Shown here piece by piece: positions 60,826-64,000 of a DNA stretch of 64,000 bases. Made by a program: the position numbers and the translations under genes. The notes beneath the pieces are model-generated. The model was given only the letters and a program-made list of their open reading frames with translations, was not told the DNA's origin and searched no databases. How positions within the stretch are numbered: the first letter of the stretch is position 1; each line of letters opens with the position of its first letter. Origin of the DNA: an uncultured Verrucomicrobiota bacterium (GTDB lineage: Bacteria; Verrucomicrobiota; Verrucomicrobiia; Limisphaerales; JADLHS01); NCBI GenBank assembly GCA_903828255.1, contig CAIKLQ010000501.1, positions 1 to 64,000 of the forward strand, read 5' to 3'.

Positions 60826-62685
60826 ATGAACAGGTCAGAAACTTTAGTCGGAGATTGCTACACTCAGAACCCCGAGCTGTGGAAGGCAGCATGGCGTAAA
60901 TACATCACGCGTCAATTGGCTCAAAGAGCACGAAGCTTTCTAAGCTCCATTTCTCCATTACAGATTGACCCTCAGATTGCGACTATTGGACAGCCGACAG
61001 TTCGCGTGGGGATTGTGACTGTTGAATCAGCAATTCATTTCATCCTTGATGAGATCGCAGGACCCGGTGAGTTTCGTGCTCTAGCCGCAGCATCCTGCAT
61101 TTCTAACGGAGTCGGATTACCCTCACGCTCAAAAGTTGAAAATGTATTGCGCCCCATGATAGCTGCATCACTTACCAGTAGAGAAGGGACGACAGAAATA
61201 TCTTTGGTTGCCGACCATGAAGTTTATGGGGGGGTGGCTGATGTTTTAAGTGAAGAACTTTTTCAGCTCGGACAGTCAGGTGCAATTCATGGGGAAGGAG
61301 TGATTCTTAATCAGTGTCTATTGATCTACCACCTGCGACGTTGGCGCTTCCCCTTTAGTCAATTACCGCAAGCTCTCAACGATATGAATACCGGCGATTT
61401 GGGTTTGCCCGGTCATGTCATCTCGATACAAAACCGCCATTTCGCCTCGAATAATGAGGATGACTTTTCGGTCCCCGTCGTTCCTCCTACCAGCGCCGCA
61501 TTGCCAAATGCCGTTCTGACACACAGCAATCTTCTAAGCGCAGTGCAGAGCGAGTCGGCCGCCATCGCGGCAAACGCAGGCTTTTTTCACCGCGCATTGA
61601 ATATTAATCGCCCAATAGACCCTCAACTTCTGGCACAATCCTCGTTTGCAACGCAGCAACTTGTTGAGTCAGGGCGTAGGCTGGTCTACACACAATATGA
61701 GAATACGTCGCTTGTATTAATGTCGCTCGCCAGTATTGAGTTTTTATTGCGTTCGTTCTGCCCTCAACCTTGTGCCCCAGATCATCCTCTCGAAGAGGTG
61801 CTTCTACTCCACACTCAAATTTCAGAACGGCTTTGTGACACACTCAAGCGCATCTTTAGCACCGATGCTTGGAATATACGCAATCGCTGTATGCACGGTT
61901 CTTTTCTTGAACTTGAAGGACGCCGCGAAGACATGTTACGCCAATCTGGAATACTTTCTGGCCATGGTGTCGCTGCGGTGGATTTGTCGCAAGACGGGAG
62001 TCTACCAGCAAATGTGTCATTTGTGATATTGACGGCCTTAAACAATTTGGCCCTGGAATTGGAACGTGGCGGGAGAACATGTGATCGCCAGTGGGCACAA
62101 CACTTTCTACTCACGGGTGAAGAGATCGGTTTTGCAAATTCCGTCCGTTGCGATCTGCTGCAAAACATTGGAGAAGCCGAAGCGTGGAGACGACACATCC
62201 GGGATTATTTACGTGCAGTTACTCCGTGCTTAAGCTCTCCGTTGCAAATTGGAATGCAAAGCTGGGTCACGCCGGCTCACTCGATTGACTCAATGCCCGG
62301 ATTTTTTTTCTTAATGCTACTTTTCGAGCCGTTCCTTCGTCAGACACTTCTCTTTGCAGGTCGAAGTGTTCTCCAGAACCAAATCTCTGGCAGGGGTGGT
62401 GTGCCCCACTATCGTGTTCAATACAAAATGATGGACGAGAACGGTCTGTTCACTGCCGCCAATATCTTCTGGTTGACCGAGGACTTAAGCCCGGCGGAGA
62501 AGCCAACCGCAGAACGCGTGTTGCGATTAGCCGTAAAGTGCCGTGACGCCGTTGCACATGGCGCAGTTTTCGACTACACGGCAGAGATTCGGAAGGTTTA
62601 CGGGCACTTAGTCATCAAAGCCATGCAGCTAGTTATTGAGGCTGGGCTGAGGCAATTGGAAAGCACAGGGAGCCGCACCCGATGA
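60826..62685 (+). CDS. double-HEPN-like protein
   Basis: The 619-residue, mostly helical protein contains two Rx4H motifs of HEPN ribonucleases: RNRCMH (Arg352, His357) and RDAVAH (Arg573, His578), each inside a long helix, the second in the usual CRDAVAHGAVFDY setting. Two such sites suggest paired HEPN domains that form one composite active site, as in abortive-infection proteins. The N-terminal half is unrecognised. ATG 60826 is chosen over an upstream ATG that reads through the neighbouring gene. Likely an RNA-cutting effector or a nucleotide-transferring variant. Confidence 0.6.
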   Translation: MNRSETLVGDCYTQNPELWKAAWRKYITRQLAQRARSFLSSISPLQIDPQIATIGQPTVRVGIVTVESAIHFILDEIAGPGEFRALAAASCISNGVGLPSRSKVENVLRPMIAASLTSREGTTEISLVADHEVYGGVADVLSEELFQLGQSGAIHGEGVILNQCLLIYHLRRWRFPFSQLPQALNDMNTGDLGLPGHVISIQNRHFASNNEDDFSVPVVPPTSAALPNAVLTHSNLLSAVQSESAAIAANAGFFHRALNINRPIDPQLLAQSSFATQQLVESGRRLVYTQYENTSLVLMSLASIEFLLRSFCPQPCAPDHPLEEVLLLHTQISERLCDTLKRIFSTDAWNIRNRCMHGSFLELEGRREDMLRQSGILSGHGVAAVDLSQDGSLPANVSFVILTALNNLALELERGGRTCDRQWAQHFLLTGEEIGFANSVRCDLLQNIGEAEAWRRHIRDYLRAVTPCLSSPLQIGMQSWVTPAHSIDSMPGFFFLMLLFEPFLRQTLLFAGRSVLQNQISGRGGVPHYRVQYKMMDENGLFTAANIFWLTEDLSPAEKPTAERVLRLAVKCRDAVAHGAVFDYTAEIRKVYGHLVIKAMQLVIEAGLRQLESTGSRTR

Positions 62686-62828
62686 AAGCCACCCCCATCG
62701 TCAAAAGTAAGGAGGAGGCTACCGGCCCCACCGTCCCGGAAACCAATGACATCCAACTCGATGCCGTGTCTTACACTCTAAGCGCCTTCCCCATTGTGAA
62801 CCGGATGAACGCGGCGAACTACGATTAA
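62682..62828 (+). CDS. 48-aa ORF resembling a DrmMI C-terminal scrap
   Basis: A 48-codon frame starts with an ATGA overlap with the HEPN gene and ends 5 nt before the next start. Its last third (SAFPIVNRMNAANYD) resembles SFPIVKRKDEAKFNGDY in the methylase at 52409-57094. It may be a decayed duplicate of a methylase end, or a real short peptide. The tight overlaps are the main support. Confidence 0.4.
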   Translation: MKATPIVKSKEEATGPTVPETNDIQLDAVSYTLSAFPIVNRMNAANYD

Positions 62829-62833
62829 AACCA

Positions 62834-64000
62834 ATGTCTGCCAACGCTCAATCCTTTAGTGCACGCCGATCAGGTGGCGTCCGCCATACACCGGAAGCAG
62901 ACATTGAGAGCATTCGGGACCTGCTTCGTGGCTATGGCTCGTCGCGAAGCATTTTGAAGGAGTTGATCCAAAACGCGGAAGACTCCGGCGCTTCGCGCAT
63001 GGAAATGCTTTATCTCCCGGGCGACCCAGCCTCACCCCATTCGTTGCTGCGAGGCCCGGGATTGCTGGTCGCCAACAACGGAACTTTCACACAAGAGAAC
63101 CGGGACGCTATCACCCAGATTAACCTCGGAACCAAGGGCACGGAGGAACGGGCCATTGGCCGGTTCGGCAAGGGCCTGAAGAGTGTGTTCGCCTGGTGCG
63201 AGGCGTTCTTCATCATCGCCCGCACGGACCGAAATCAAGGCTGGCCGGACGACTCCATCACCGACTTCTTTAACCCATGGCACGGTTGGCGACATCAGGA
63301 CTGGGAGGATGAATTCGAGAAAAGCGGGGACATTCTTCTGATTGAGACAAGGAAACACTTTGCAGACATCTACAGCGAAAGTGACCCCTGGCTTGCATTT
63401 TGGTTTCCCCTGCGATGCGAATTACACACCAAAGATGGCGACGATCGGGAAAGCTTCGACAACGGTTTGCCCGGTGAAGATCCGAGTTTTATCAAAAAGC
63501 TCGCCACGGAGCTGCAGACGTTAGCTCCTTCGCTTGTTTCCCTCAGAAACCTGCAACGGATTGCGATCATGGACGGCAACGGTGGAAAGCAGACATCTCT
63601 GATTTGGGAGTTCCCGCAGAAGAGCGAGCGAATCCCAGCGCCGGATTCAGAATCCGATTCTGTTAAATTTGTCAGTGGCGAAACAACGCTGCGTGCTGAT
63701 TGTGAGACTCCGTTGCGCTACTGCGGATTTGCGGGGCGACTACCCGATCAGGCAGTTGATCAGCTTAAGACTGCGGCGGACTGGCCCCGGGTAGTCCAGC
63801 GCACGCGCGACAGGAGCAAGGCCGGGTGTCCGGTCAAAGGCGAAGCTCACTTCGCCACGTTGCTCACATGGGGTGCTGTTAACGAAGACAAGTCGCCCGG
63901 CAGTCTTGACGTGCGCTGGTGCGTCTTTTTCCCCGTGGGCAAGCAACCGCCCGGTGTTGGCCGCATCGAACTCCCCACAATCCGTCGTCCCATTACGCTG
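62834..64000 (+). CDS. HSP90/sacsin-like GHKL ATPase, cut by window end
   Basis: The frame from ATG 62834 is open for 389 codons to the window end. It begins with a sacsin/HSP90-like ATP site: ELIQNAEDSGA (E43, N47, D50), a NLGTKG segment near 96-101, and IGRFGKGLKSVF near 107-118, the ATP-lid glycines. Later residues hold beta strands such as FFIIARTD and WLAFWFPLRC. This is a second GHKL ATPase beside the one at 57091, but with little sequence likeness outside the ATP motifs. It starts 5 nt after the 48-codon ORF. Its C-terminal domain is unseen. Confidence 0.7.
   Translation, partial: MSANAQSFSARRSGGVRHTPEADIESIRDLLRGYGSSRSILKELIQNAEDSGASRMEMLYLPGDPASPHSLLRGPGLLVANNGTFTQENRDAITQINLGTKGTEERAIGRFGKGLKSVFAWCEAFFIIARTDRNQGWPDDSITDFFNPWHGWRHQDWEDEFEKSGDILLIETRKHFADIYSESDPWLAFWFPLRCELHTKDGDDRESFDNGLPGEDPSFIKKLATELQTLAPSLVSLRNLQRIAIMDGNGGKQTSLIWEFPQKSERIPAPDSESDSVKFVSGETTLRADCETPLRYCGFAGRLPDQAVDQLKTAADWPRVVQRTRDRSKAGCPVKGEAHFATLLTWGAVNEDKSPGSLDVRWCVFFPVGKQPPGVGRIELPTIRRPITL

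Overview
This window looks like part of a large mobile element, or a defence-rich genomic island, from a moderately GC-rich bacterium (about 55-60% GC by eye). Many starts lack a clear Shine-Dalgarno sequence. Genes are packed with 4-bp ATGA overlaps, and there are WG-repeat and MORN-repeat proteins, a divergent sigma-54 factor and a dispersed structured repeat. Together these fit Verrucomicrobiota or a related PVC lineage, but this is an inference and no marker gene here proves it. I saw no rRNA, tRNA, CRISPR array, transposase or integrase.

Layout. (1) 1-4168: the edge of a conjugation locus on the minus strand (VirB3-like and VirB2-like genes), a stand-alone ClpB-type AAA+ protein, a MORN-repeat protein, repeat copy 1, a Cx5R phosphatase and a small ORF. 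(2) 4284-22845: one tightly spaced plus-strand operon of eleven genes. It encodes a Liv-type ABC importer (two permeases, a fused double ATPase and a binding lipoprotein), a methyltransferase, a methyltransferase/histidine-kinase-like protein, receiver-like proteins (one carrying DUF3800-like and cold-shock-like domains), a sigma-54-activator-like AAA+ protein and a receiver/PRTase-CE protein. It reads as a complete sense-relay-effector module and is my best candidate for an undescribed system. (3) 22851-34152: minus-strand genes for a vWA-like secreted protein, a four-helix membrane protein, a p97/Ycf46-like AAA+ ATPase, a WG-repeat protein, a variant sigma-54 and a TraD/VirD4-like coupling ATPase. 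Two near-identical -24/-12 promoters with an upstream inverted repeat precede the sigma-54 gene and the coupling-ATPase gene. (4) 34746-41865: a plus-strand operon with a zinc-ribbon membrane protein, a HerA/VirB4-like ATPase, a HExxH zincin, a coiled-coil membrane protein, DUF1257-like, radical SAM and DUF2997 proteins, and a truncated DnaB-fold protein that ends inside repeat copy 2. (5) 42122-43201: a protein made of two RNA-polymerase alpha-CTD-like domains and a PD-(D/E)XK-like protein, then repeat copy 3. (6) 43934-64000: a defence operon resembling DISARM/Druantia. It has a helicase-DUF1998-nuclease fusion, an SNF2 helicase, an HNH protein and an adenine methylase with a GGCT-like tail. 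These are followed by a GHKL-ATPase/nuclease, a possible restriction endonuclease, a small protein, a double-HEPN protein, a 48-codon ORF and a second HSP90-like ATPase cut by the window end.

How the parts may fit. The conjugation-type ATPases and pilus genes form the backbone, and the Liv/PRTase-CE operon and the defence island look like cargo. The variant sigma-54 probably drives its own gene and the coupling-ATPase gene. Whether the activator-like protein at 18271 works with it is open, because its GAFTGA loop is altered.
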